A model generated the notes under the pieces. That model saw nothing but the letters and a program-made list of their open reading frames with translations, had not been told where the DNA came from and searched no databases. The position numbers were made by a program, and so were the translations under genes. A stretch of 7,537 bases of DNA. Origin: DUZB01 sp964407525. Its GTDB lineage: Bacteria; Desulfobacterota; DSM-4660; Desulfatiglandales; Desulfatiglandaceae. The DNA lies in contig CAYOWC010000244.1 of assembly GCA_964407525.1 (NCBI GenBank), positions 1-7,537 on the forward strand, read 5' to 3'. Positions 1 through 6,470 of this stretch are shown one piece after another. Every line of letters begins with the position of its first letter. Position 1 is the stretch's first letter.

Positions 1-677
1 GCAACAGTCCTGTTGTCTTTTCGCAGCCTTGCAAGCGCTGCCATGGAAGCCGGGTAATCAAAAAGGAACATGGGTTTACTTAACCCCAGATTAGGCTCAA
101 TTTCCTCTACCATGACTTCATCAAAGATGTCTTTAATCAAGGCCTCTTCTACGGTAATCGAAGCCAGATTTTGAAATGCGTCTTTAACGGAAAGCTTCTC
201 CCAGGGTAGACTGAAATCAATATTTCTGCCGCCGTAATAAACCGTTTTGTGGAGATGGAGACTTTCACAGATGAAAAGTAAAAGCTCCTGACATTCCTCC
301 ATGAGAGCCCTGTAGTCAATGTCCGTCCTGTACCATTCAAGCATGGTGAATTCAGGAAGATGGAGTGTGCCTCTCTCTTTCTCCCTGAAGCATTTCGATA
401 TCTGGAAAATGCGTGAAAAACCTGCCGAAAGCAACCGTTTCATGCACAGTTCAGGAGAGGTCTGGAGATAATGATCCCCAGCTTGGATGGCATCAATGTG
501 GGCTTCAGGGGCGGGCGCCGGAATAAGGCAGGGCGTCTCCACATGAAGATAACCGTTCATCTCAAAAAATGCCCTGATGGCCTGTAATATCTGAGCCCGG
601 ACTTCTAATCTCGGTCTCAGTAAATATCCCCGTTCTTTTTCGATTTCTGAAAGGCTATTCCTTGACCCGTGTGACAT
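1..677 (-). CDS. epmA: EF-P--(R)-beta-lysine ligase EpmA (GenX/PoxA/YjeA family), 3' end cut by window edge
   Basis: Cytoplasmic class II lysyl-tRNA synthetase paralogue that attaches (R)-beta-lysine to a conserved lysine of elongation factor P (family knowledge). The frame is open from 677 to base 1 and gives 225 codons. E. coli EpmA has about 325 residues, so roughly 100, including class II motif 3, lie outside the window. Visible features are motif 1 (FFEMNGYLHVETP, residues 37-49), the TSPE substrate loop (73-76), motif 2 (FREKERG followed by HLPEFTMLEWYR, 97-117) and IEPNLG (193-198). The catalytic core starts almost at the N-terminus with no OB-fold anticodon-binding domain, which separates EpmA from true LysRS. 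The only ATG in frame before the conserved core is at 677-675, inside efp, preceded by GGGGG only 3 bases upstream. It overlaps the efp end by 23 bases, so translational coupling is likely. A start further downstream would remove part of the N-terminal extension only. Confidence 0.9.
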   Translation of the reverse strand, partial: MSHGSRNSLSEIEKERGYLLRPRLEVRAQILQAIRAFFEMNGYLHVETPCLIPAPAPEAHIDAIQAGDHYLQTSPELCMKRLLSAGFSRIFQISKCFREKERGTLHLPEFTMLEWYRTDIDYRALMEECQELLLFICESLHLHKTVYYGGRNIDFSLPWEKLSVKDAFQNLASITVEEALIKDIFDEVMVEEIEPNLGLSKPMFLFDYPASMAALARLRKDNRTV

Positions 678-1218
678 ATTCCCCCGACCGGGTATCAATG
701 GTCAGTTTTTCTCCTTCTTCAATAAAAGGAGGGACTCTCAACTCATATCCCGTCTCCATGGTTACCGGCTTTGTATCCCCCGCTACGGAGTCACCCTTTG
801 CCCATGGATCCGCTTTTTTTACGATAAGATCTACAAAATAGGGCAAGGTGATCCCTATCGGTTTTTCCCCGAAAAATAGTATATCCACTTCAAGGTTATC
901 GGTCATGAAATCATTCGCGTCACCGACCTGTTCAGAATTGAGTGCGGTCTGTTCGTAGTTTTCAAGGTCCATGAACCAGAATTCATCATCCTGGTTGTAA
1001 AGATACTGCATCTTACGCTCGGATAAATCCGCTTTCTGAAAGGTATCTCCTGATCGGTATGTGGGGCTGATGATTACACCGGTAATCATGTTCTTCAATT
1101 TACAGCGGTAAAGGGCCTGTCCTTTGCCCGGTTTTGAAAACTGAAAATCAGTGACAATATAAGGGTCGTTGTCAATCTCAATTTTCAACCCTTTTCTCAA
1201 ATCGCTTGCATTATACAT
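655..1218 (-). CDS. efp: Translation elongation factor P (EF-P)
   Basis: EF-P binds ribosomes stalled at polyproline stretches and promotes peptide bond formation. The product has 187 residues, the usual family length. It comprises an N-terminal KOW-like domain (about 1-64) and two OB-fold domains (about 65-127 and 128-187). The loop of domain I reads KPGKGQ at 29-34, which places the modifiable lysine at Lys32, equivalent to E. coli Lys34. The C-terminal EF-P signature is present at about 163-181 (PPFIEEGE followed by DTRSGEY). An ATG start at 1218 has an AAGAGG ribosome-binding site six bases upstream. The gene starts 14 bases after the purH stop, and the EF-P modification enzyme gene epmA overlaps its 3' end. 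This fits Lys32 being beta-lysylated. EpmB, the lysine 2,3-aminomutase that makes beta-lysine, is not in the window. Confidence 0.97.
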   Translation of the reverse strand: MYNASDLRKGLKIEIDNDPYIVTDFQFSKPGKGQALYRCKLKNMITGVIISPTYRSGDTFQKADLSERKMQYLYNQDDEFWFMDLENYEQTALNSEQVGDANDFMTDNLEVDILFFGEKPIGITLPYFVDLIVKKADPWAKGDSVAGDTKPVTMETGYELRVPPFIEEGEKLTIDTRSGEYVTRVKE

Positions 1219-1224
1219 GATCTG

Positions 1225-1230
1225 CCTCTT
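1225..1230 (-). promoter_or_regulatory. Ribosome-binding site of efp
   Basis: AAGAGG on the minus strand lies six bases before the efp ATG, in the 14-base gap after the purH stop. It supports the start at 1218. Confidence 0.7.
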
Positions 1231-1232
1231 TT

Positions 1233-2528
1233 CTAATGTTTGAATGCCCTTTGTCCCGTGAATGCCATGGTAACCTGAGGGGTTGCTTTATTGCAAGCCT
1301 CTATTATTTCGAAGTCACGCATGGAGCCTCCCGGCTGCACAATCGCCGTGATTCCTTCTTTGATGGCAACATCCACTCCGTCTCTAAAGGGGAAAAATGC
1401 GTCTGACACCATACAGGCGCCCGTGAGCCCCCCTTTGGCAACCTGCGTCTGTCTGTCTATCTCTTCGAGGAGTACCCTTTCCTTATCCCCTTTTTTTACC
1501 AGAAGTTCCAGGTCCTTGTAGGGAAGGCCATGGTTCTTGAAACAGAGGGCATCAGCATATTTGGTATAGGCTTTGAATATCCCTATTTCTGCGACACCCA
1601 CCCTGTCCTGTTCCCCTGTCCCTATTCCGACCGTCACGCCGTCTTTCACATAGATGACGGAGTTGGAGGTAACCCCCTGTTCCACCTGCCAACCGAAAAG
1701 CATATCGGCATACTCTATTTCCGTGGGTTGCCGTTCGATGACATATTCTTTTCCTTTGTGGGAACCGGTTGCAGTCTGAAAATCTTCTTTGGACCGTATG
1801 GCGTTCAATGGAGATTGCTGGACAATGATTCCTCCGTCAATGAGGCTTTTGAAGTCCACAAATCGCGTGTCTGCATATCTGGAAACCTTATCCATTTTCG
1901 GGATCTGAATGATTCTCAGATTAGGTCTTCGGGCCAGGGTTTCGATAGCTCCTTCTTCAAAATCCGGGGCTGCTACCACTTCGAGGTAGTTTCCCGACAC
2001 TAATTCTGCAGTTGCAAGATCCATTGGCCGGTTAAAAAGAGCACATCCTCCGAATGCGGCGATCCTGTCTGCCATATTGGCTTTTTCATAGGCTTCTTCG
2101 AGGGAGGTCCCATAGGCAACGCCACACGGGTTGTTGTGCTTTACGATAACCACTGCCGGACCGGCATTCAGGTACTTTATGATGTTCAGGGCGTTATCCA
2201 GATCCGTAAGGTTGGTCTTGCCCGGATGTTTTCCGCTCTGGATCATATTCTCTTCCGAAATAGCCGATACAAGCCCGTTTCCGGGTTCTATAAAGCTGCA
2301 TTCCCCCAAGGTGATATTCCCTTGAATACACTCATAAAGGGCTGCTTCCTGTCCTGGGTTTTCTCCGTAACGAAGACCTTTTTCAATTATTTCTCCTGCC
2401 TTTTCATCGGAGATTTTCCAAGATCTTTTTCGGTAGGTCAACACCTGATCTCCGAAAGATATGGTTAATTCGGAGGGAAAGTGGTCATCCATGACAGTTC
2501 GATACATCTTTTTCAGGTCTTCACCCAT
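1233..2528 (-). CDS. purH: Phosphoribosylaminoimidazolecarboxamide (AICAR) formyltransferase, stand-alone PurH C-terminal domain
   Basis: Transfers a formyl group from 10-formyltetrahydrofolate to AICAR to give FAICAR, the penultimate step of purine synthesis. The 431 residues carry AICAR transformylase motifs throughout: RYGENPGQ (53-60), KHNNPCGVA with the catalytic Lys-His pair (130-138), GIGTGEQDRV (301-310), SDAFFPFRDGVD (375-386), QPGGSMRD (398-405) and a C-terminal FTGQRAFKH. The N-terminal methylglyoxal-synthase-like IMP cyclohydrolase domain of bifunctional PurH (about 200 residues; E. coli PurH has 529) is absent, since only about 50 residues precede RYGENPGQ. IMP cyclohydrolase must be encoded elsewhere. 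The spacing between GIGTGEQDRV and SDAFFPF is longer than in E. coli. The ATG start has a strong AAAGGAG site overlapping the folE2 stop. The gene lies in a tight run with folE2 upstream and efp downstream. Confidence 0.93.
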   Translation of the reverse strand: MGEDLKKMYRTVMDDHFPSELTISFGDQVLTYRKRSWKISDEKAGEIIEKGLRYGENPGQEAALYECIQGNITLGECSFIEPGNGLVSAISEENMIQSGKHPGKTNLTDLDNALNIIKYLNAGPAVVIVKHNNPCGVAYGTSLEEAYEKANMADRIAAFGGCALFNRPMDLATAELVSGNYLEVVAAPDFEEGAIETLARRPNLRIIQIPKMDKVSRYADTRFVDFKSLIDGGIIVQQSPLNAIRSKEDFQTATGSHKGKEYVIERQPTEIEYADMLFGWQVEQGVTSNSVIYVKDGVTVGIGTGEQDRVGVAEIGIFKAYTKYADALCFKNHGLPYKDLELLVKKGDKERVLLEEIDRQTQVAKGGLTGACMVSDAFFPFRDGVDVAIKEGITAIVQPGGSMRDFEIIEACNKATPQVTMAFTGQRAFKH

Positions 2529-2534
2529 GATTAG

Positions 2535-2541
2535 CTCCTTT
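2535..2541 (-). promoter_or_regulatory. Ribosome-binding site of purH, overlapping the folE2 stop codon
   Basis: AAAGGAG lies six bases upstream of the purH ATG and shares bases with the folE2 TAA (2542-2540). It fixes the purH start and suggests that translation of the two genes is coupled. Confidence 0.8.
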
Positions 2542-3319
2542 AGAAACGGCCCCGTTTATCCTTTTCAATGCGGGCGTAGGCGTTATGGTTGTGGATAGAT
2601 TCAAAATTTTCCGATTCAACCGCAAACCAGATGATATTGGCGTCAGTATTGAGCTTAACCGCAATTTCACGAACGATATCTTCAACGAACATGGGGTTTT
2701 CATAAGCCCTTTCCGTTACAGCTTTTTCATCTTCTCTTTTCAGGACAGAGAATACCTCGCTTGATGCCGATTTTTCAACAAGTTTAATCAGATCTTCGAT
2801 CCACAGGAATTTATCAAACCTGACCTGAAGCCGGACTTCCCCCCGCTGGTTGTGGGCGCCGAAATCGCTGATCTCTTTTGAGCAGGGGCAGAGGGTGGAA
2901 ATGGGTACATTGATCATGAGAATCAGGTCTTTTCCACTATTTAAAGAGCCTTTGAAAGTACATTTATATTCCATGAGCCCTTCGGCACCCGTTACCGGTG
3001 CTGATTTGTTGACAAAATAGGGAAAAGTAATTTCAATGTGGGCGCTTTCCGCGTCCAGTCTTGTTTTCATTTCTTCGAGGATATCGGTGAAGTTCTGGAC
3101 GGAAATGCGGCGACTGTGCTCATTTAGAATCTCAACAAATCTGCTCATATGCGTTCCCTTATAATACCGGGGCAGATTTACATACATGTTGATTTTAGCT
3201 ACAGTCTGTTGTTCGCCCATATCTTTGTCAAGGACGGTGATGGGATATCTGATTCCTTTTACTCCCACCTGGTCAATGTCCATGTTTCTATTGTCAATGT
3301 GATTTTGAGTATCTTCCAT
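2540..3319 (-). CDS. folE2: GTP cyclohydrolase I, type FolE2
   Basis: Converts GTP to 7,8-dihydroneopterin triphosphate, the entry step of tetrahydrofolate synthesis (and queuosine in some species). FolE2 is unrelated in sequence to FolE and usable with metals other than zinc (family knowledge). The 259-residue product contains GTHMSRF (55-61), the active-site cysteine segment STLCPCSKEIS (141-151; Cys144 and Cys146), AHNQRGEV (155-162) and the C-terminal ESIHNHNAYA (240-249). These match FolE2 and the length is normal. Start choice: a TTG six bases upstream (3325) is also in frame, but neither has a well-placed ribosome-binding site, because an AAGGAAGG lies 16 to 22 bases away; I prefer the ATG. 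The 69-base gap to the preceding small gene is the largest within the gene run and could hold a weak promoter, though none is clear. purH begins 11 bases downstream. Both genes belong to folate one-carbon metabolism. Confidence 0.95.
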   Translation of the reverse strand: MEDTQNHIDNRNMDIDQVGVKGIRYPITVLDKDMGEQQTVAKINMYVNLPRYYKGTHMSRFVEILNEHSRRISVQNFTDILEEMKTRLDAESAHIEITFPYFVNKSAPVTGAEGLMEYKCTFKGSLNSGKDLILMINVPISTLCPCSKEISDFGAHNQRGEVRLQVRFDKFLWIEDLIKLVEKSASSEVFSVLKREDEKAVTERAYENPMFVEDIVREIAVKLNTDANIIWFAVESENFESIHNHNAYARIEKDKRGRF

Positions 3320-3388
3320 CTTCAAATTTTTCGCGGCAAAGCCTTCCTTTCATATGGATCCGTGGCATTAAACTACGGTTTCTTATTT

Positions 3389-3556
3389 TTACTCTAAATA
3401 GTCTTTCATTTTTTTCTGGAGGGAATCCGGCCAGACATCCTCAAAAAGAAACGCCTGAATTTCCTTCTTCGAAAGGCTTTTCATGATTTCTGAGGGGAGG
3501 TCCCTCAGGACCTCCATCCTGCCTGGTTTTGGCTCACTATTTTTCTTTTCCTGCAT
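3389..3556 (-). CDS. Small protein of unknown function (55 aa)
   Basis: I do not recognise this protein. ATG at 3556 follows AAAGGAA at a 7-base spacing and starts 12 bases after the livF stop; TAA is at 3391-3389. The product is hydrophilic and charged, with a Lys/Glu-rich N-terminus and a compact C-terminal half reading LSKKEIQAFLFEDVWPDSLQ followed by a short Lys/Tyr-rich tail. There is no signal peptide, membrane segment or cysteine motif. The good ribosome-binding site, position between two same-strand genes and protein-like composition argue for a real gene. A perfect hairpin (3496-3515) lies within codons 14 to 21. No function can be assigned; a helical adaptor or regulator would be a guess. 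Confidence 0.6.
   Translation of the reverse strand: MQEKKNSEPKPGRMEVLRDLPSEIMKSLSKKEIQAFLFEDVWPDSLQKKMKDYLE
3496..3515 (-). other. Perfect 8-bp hairpin inside the small ORF
   Basis: On the transcribed strand GGAGGTCC, a TGAG loop and GGACCTCC form an uninterrupted 8-bp stem with six G-C pairs. No T-tract follows, so it is not a standard intrinsic terminator. It sits between the transporter genes and folE2 and could act in RNA processing or differential mRNA stability, or be a chance structure in coding sequence. Confidence 0.5.
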
Positions 3557-3563
3557 AGTTGTT

Positions 3564-3570
3564 TTCCTTT
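3564..3570 (-). promoter_or_regulatory. Ribosome-binding site of the 55-aa small gene
   Basis: AAAGGAA overlaps the livF stop codon (3571-3569) and lies seven bases before the ATG at 3556. It is the main evidence that the small ORF is translated. Confidence 0.6.
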
Positions 3571-4270
3571 ATCCTAAATAGGCTTCTTTTACCTTTGGGT
3601 TTTCAAGGAGATCTGATGCATTGTCTTCCAGGACGACTTTTCCTGTTTCAATGACGTATCCATAGTCGGCAAGGGTCAGAGCGGCCTGGGCATTCTGTTC
3701 AATAAGCAGAATGGTGATTCCATCTTCCTTGATTTGTTTGATAATCGCCATGATTTGCTCCACCATCAGCGGGGCAAGTCCCAGAGAAGGCTCATCCAGC
3801 AAGAGGACGCGGGGAACTCCCATCATGGCACGGGCGATGGCAAGCATCTGCTGCTCTCCTCCCGACATGGTTCCGGCCATCTGCCTCTTTCGGCCCTCTA
3901 AAATGGGGAAAAGATGGAAGACGGTTTCCAGAGTTTTGGAAACATCCTTTTTGACCTTTCTCAGATAAGCCCCAAGGGCAAGGTTTTCCTGAACGGTCAT
4001 ATGGGGAAAAACGCGACGTCCCTCAGGAACCTGGATTACCCCTTTCCTGACAATTTGTTCCGGCGCCAGTTTATGTATCGGTTCTCCTGAGAACAGGATG
4101 GTTCCCAAAGAGATTTTTTTTATCCCGCTTATGGCCATGAGGGTCGTGGATTTTCCGGCCCCGTTGGCTCCTATCAGGCAGCAGATCTTCCCCTCAGGAA
4201 TATGTATGGAGACCCCTTTCAGGGCATGAATATTCCTGTAATAGGCGTGAATGTCATGAAGTTTCAACAC
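3569..4270 (-). CDS. livF: Branched-chain amino acid ABC transporter ATP-binding protein LivF
   Basis: One of the two cytoplasmic ATPases that power the LIV/HAAT-type importer, expected to pair with LivG beneath LivH and LivM. The 233-residue length is typical. Walker A GANGAGKS is at 34-41, the Q-loop glutamine is Gln80 (VIQVPEGRRVF), the ABC signature MSGGEQQ is at 135-141 and Walker B VLLLDE at 155-160. The H-loop position reads LLIEQN, with Gln192 in place of histidine; this is characteristic of LivF proteins rather than a defect. The C-terminus NPKVKEAYLG is the usual LivF ending. The start is GTG at 4270, five bases after the livG stop, with AAAGG about 10 bases upstream; the adjacent TTG is an alternative. 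Confidence 0.96.
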   Translation of the reverse strand: MLKLHDIHAYYRNIHALKGVSIHIPEGKICCLIGANGAGKSTTLMAISGIKKISLGTILFSGEPIHKLAPEQIVRKGVIQVPEGRRVFPHMTVQENLALGAYLRKVKKDVSKTLETVFHLFPILEGRKRQMAGTMSGGEQQMLAIARAMMGVPRVLLLDEPSLGLAPLMVEQIMAIIKQIKEDGITILLIEQNAQAALTLADYGYVIETGKVVLEDNASDLLENPKVKEAYLG

Positions 4271-4275
4271 AGGGC

Positions 4276-5445
4276 TTAGGCCTTTCCGAGATACGCTTCA
4301 ATGACTTTCGGGTCGGACCTTATTTCATCGGGAGTCCCTTCTGAAATCAATTTTCCATAGTCCAGGACATATATTCTGTCTGCCAGGTTCATCATAACCT
4401 TCATGTCGTGCTCTATAATAAGGACGGCAATGCCGTTTAACCGTATTTTCAGAATCAATTCGGTCATGCGGGCCGATTCCCTTGGGTTCATTCCCGCTGC
4501 CGGTTCATCGAGAAGAATCAGCCTGGGTTTCGAGGCGAGCGCTCGGGCAATTTCCAGGCATCTTTGTTCTCCATAGGCCAGAGCACCCGCCATATCGAAG
4601 GCCTTTTTTTCAAGACCAACAAAGCGAAGGCAGTTCAATGCCTCTTCCTCGGCCAGAGTTTCTTCTTTCCGCTGAAAGCGGGTCCTGAGAAGGGCTCCCA
4701 GGACTCCTGCCTTCAGTCGCACGTGAAATCCTGTTTTTACATTATCGAGAACGCTCATATTGAAAAACAGGCGAATGTTCTGGAATGTTCTGGATACTCC
4801 CGCCCTGCACACGGCATCAGGCCCAACCCTGAAGCCGAATAACTGGCGGACGGGTTTTTGGAACAATTGCCACAGGAAATAGGCGCTGAAAGGCAAAGTC
4901 GCGATGGTCCAGGGAATGGCAAGAAATCCTGCCGATATCTCGGTTCCAGTCAGCAATAAGTTCTCATGGGGATATATCAGCCACCAGAGGGAGAAAATAA
5001 GATCATTTATCAAAAAAACAAGCATCAGTCCCCATGCCCATATTTCGAGTTTGCGAAGCCCTCTCACAAGAAAAACCTGGATGGCGAAAAGAAACAGGCC
5101 TGCAAGAAGCATTTCAAACTGAAAATAGGTTTGTGGAAGAAATGCAGACCAGAAAAGAGGAACCCAAATCAAAGCGAGAAAGAAAAAAATTAGGGCACAT
5201 CTTCTGACGAGCGTCTCTTTTTTTTCGGATTTTCGCGGGGCGATGGGGATACCCCGGAAATGGATTTCCCCTTGGGATGGGTAATAAAGGCTCGTAATAC
5301 AGTTGAAAAGGGTGGTTTTTCCTGCACCGTTTGGTCCGATGATGCCGACGATCTCACTGGGAACCACTTTGAGATTTATGTTTTCCAAGGCTGCAAGGCC
5401 ACCGAATGCCTTGCTCAGTCCCTCTATTTTCAAAAGCGTATTCAT
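4276..5445 (-). CDS. livG: Branched-chain amino acid ABC transporter ATP-binding protein LivG with an internal four-helix membrane insertion
   Basis: Second ATPase of the LIV-type importer. All ABC ATPase elements are present: Walker A GPNGAGKT (37-44), Q-loop Gln222 in SRTFQNIRLFF, the LivG-type signature LAYGEQ (289-294), Walker B LILLDEP (309-315) and H-loop His346 (IIEHDMK). The C-terminus VIEAYLGKA is typical. At 389 residues it is about 135 longer than E. coli LivG (255). The excess is one block at about residues 69-203, between the strand ending FRGIPI and the segment VGPDAVCRAG that precedes the Q-loop. The block carries four hydrophobic stretches. The frame is open across both junctions and the two halves rejoin in the same frame, so this is not a frameshift or a simple end-to-end fusion. 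Its ATG overlaps the livM stop as ATGA. Intact motifs suggest an active ATPase, but one anchored in the membrane. Confidence 0.93.
   Translation of the reverse strand: MNTLLKIEGLSKAFGGLAALENINLKVVPSEIVGIIGPNGAGKTTLFNCITSLYYPSQGEIHFRGIPIAPRKSEKKETLVRRCALIFFFLALIWVPLFWSAFLPQTYFQFEMLLAGLFLFAIQVFLVRGLRKLEIWAWGLMLVFLINDLIFSLWWLIYPHENLLLTGTEISAGFLAIPWTIATLPFSAYFLWQLFQKPVRQLFGFRVGPDAVCRAGVSRTFQNIRLFFNMSVLDNVKTGFHVRLKAGVLGALLRTRFQRKEETLAEEEALNCLRFVGLEKKAFDMAGALAYGEQRCLEIARALASKPRLILLDEPAAGMNPRESARMTELILKIRLNGIAVLIIEHDMKVMMNLADRIYVLDYGKLISEGTPDEIRSDPKVIEAYLGKA
4837..5241 (-). other. Insertion in LivG encoding four predicted transmembrane helices
   Basis: LivG residues about 69-203 contain hydrophobic stretches at roughly 83-103, 109-127, 134-157 and 170-195. 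Flanking charges obey the positive-inside rule. Basic clusters lie before helix 1 (RKSEKKETLVRR), between helices 2 and 3 (VRGLRK) and after helix 4 (QKPVR). The helix 1-2 and 3-4 loops have no lysine or arginine. The predicted topology is in-out-in-out-in, which puts both halves of the ATPase in the cytoplasm. I do not recognise the inserted domain. Confidence 0.75.
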
Positions 5446-6470
5446 ATCAGAGGGTCCCCCTTCCCTCTTGCGATATCGGCCTTCTTTTTCTTCTTTAATG
5501 CCTTTGCTGCCCGTGAACGTTCAAAGGGGATAAGTCCTTCAGGCCTTAAACGCATCATGAGAACCAGAATCAATCCGTAGATCAGGAATCGGGCGTTGAA
5601 CAATTCCTGGGGCAGGACAATGCGCAGGATTTCCGACAGTGGAATCAGGATCAGCGCCCCTAACATGGTCCCTGTGATACTTCCCATTCCTCCAAAGACG
5701 ATGAGACAGAGAATCAGTATCGATTCCCAGAATTTAAACATGTCGGGATGAATAAAAAGAAACCACCTGGCGAAAAAAGCGCCCCCCATGGCGCCAATGG
5801 AAGCACTGATGGCAAAGGCGGTAACTTTGTAGCGAATCAGGTTTATGCCGCAGCACTGGGCGGCAATTTCGTCTTCTCGAATGGCAAACCATGCGCGTCC
5901 CAGCCTGGATCCCTCCAGACGCGTGACGGCAAAAAGTACCACCAAGAGGAGAAACAGGATGAGATAATAGAATTCCCAGCCGTGCACAAGGGCATGTCCG
6001 AAGATAGAAGGGGGAGCGATTCCCGGAAGGCCCATGGGACCCCGAGTCAGCCAGAGTTCGTTACGCAACATTAATACAACTAGTTCAGAGAACCCAAAAG
6101 TTACAATGGCAAAATAGTCTCCGGTGAGACGCAGGGTCGGCAGTCCAAGGAGTATTCCCCACAGGGCGCCGTTCAGGGCAGCGAGTGGGAGAATGACCCA
6201 TAAGCTTAGGTCATAGTGAATGGTCAGGAGTCCGGAAGTGTATGCGCCGATCCCGTAAAACCCCACATATCCCAGGTCCAGAAGGCCGGTAAACCCGGGA
6301 ACAATATTCAATCCGAGGGCCAGGATCATGTACAGGATGGCTGTCGTAATAATTCTAAGCACATAGTTGGAAGAAGTTCCCATGGGAATCCATGGCAGCA
6401 GGAGAACAAACAGCATCAGACCTGAAATCAGGTAAACGTTTCTGAGCTTGTCTGAGTCCCGAGCGATCAT
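5442..6470 (-). CDS. livM: Branched-chain amino acid ABC transporter permease LivM
   Basis: Inner-membrane permease that forms the transport channel with LivH. The 342-residue product is hydrophobic throughout, with multiple membrane segments starting near residue 12. It carries the family motif LGLNIVPGFTGLLDLGYVGF (52-71), the EAA-type cytoplasmic coupling loop GRAWFAIREDEIAAQCCGIN (191-210) that contacts the ATPases, GGMGSITGTMLGA (260-272) and the C-terminal RPEGLIPF (309-316). A lysine-rich cytoplasmic tail follows (five consecutive lysines at 326-330), ending about 20 residues beyond the usual LivM end. ATG at 6470 overlaps the livH stop as ATGA, and GGGGAG lies five bases upstream. Its own stop overlaps the livG start in the same way, indicating tight translational coupling. 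Confidence 0.96.
   Translation of the reverse strand: MIARDSDKLRNVYLISGLMLFVLLLPWIPMGTSSNYVLRIITTAILYMILALGLNIVPGFTGLLDLGYVGFYGIGAYTSGLLTIHYDLSLWVILPLAALNGALWGILLGLPTLRLTGDYFAIVTFGFSELVVLMLRNELWLTRGPMGLPGIAPPSIFGHALVHGWEFYYLILFLLLVVLFAVTRLEGSRLGRAWFAIREDEIAAQCCGINLIRYKVTAFAISASIGAMGGAFFARWFLFIHPDMFKFWESILILCLIVFGGMGSITGTMLGALILIPLSEILRIVLPQELFNARFLIYGLILVLMMRLRPEGLIPFERSRAAKALKKKKKADIARGKGDPLI

Noticed and set aside
149..340. 63-codon minus-strand frame
   Set aside because: It overlaps epmA in a different frame, and the epmA frame shows class II synthetase motifs across the same bases.
1530..2003. 157-codon open frame on the plus strand, antisense to purH
   Set aside because: It lies wholly inside a gene with complete AICAR transformylase motifs, has no recognisable domain and no convincing ribosome-binding site. 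It is a shadow frame.
3320..3325. TTG start for folE2 two codons upstream of the chosen ATG
   Set aside because: It is in frame and cannot be excluded, but TTG without a well-placed ribosome-binding site is less likely than the nearby ATG. The two residues do not affect the enzyme core.
3256..3340. 24-codon upstream ORF overlapping the folE2 start (begins MPRIHMKGRL), as a possible leader peptide
   Set aside because: There is no ribosome-binding site, no regulatory codon run and no attenuator hairpin nearby.
3496..3515. The small-gene hairpin as a rho-independent terminator
   Set aside because: The stem is followed by CCTCAGAAATC on the transcribed strand, not a T-tract, and it lies within an apparently translated gene.
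3692..3700. Loss of the H-loop histidine in LivF (Gln192)
   Set aside because: Glutamine in an EQN context is the normal state for the LivF family, including E. coli LivF, so it is not a defect.
4482..5193. Several plus-strand frames opposite livG
   Set aside because: They are antisense to livG and its insertion, are low complexity or basic, and have no family resemblance.
5748..6074. 108-codon plus-strand frame opposite livM
   Set aside because: It is a hydrophilic shadow of the hydrophobic livM coding strand, with no independent support.
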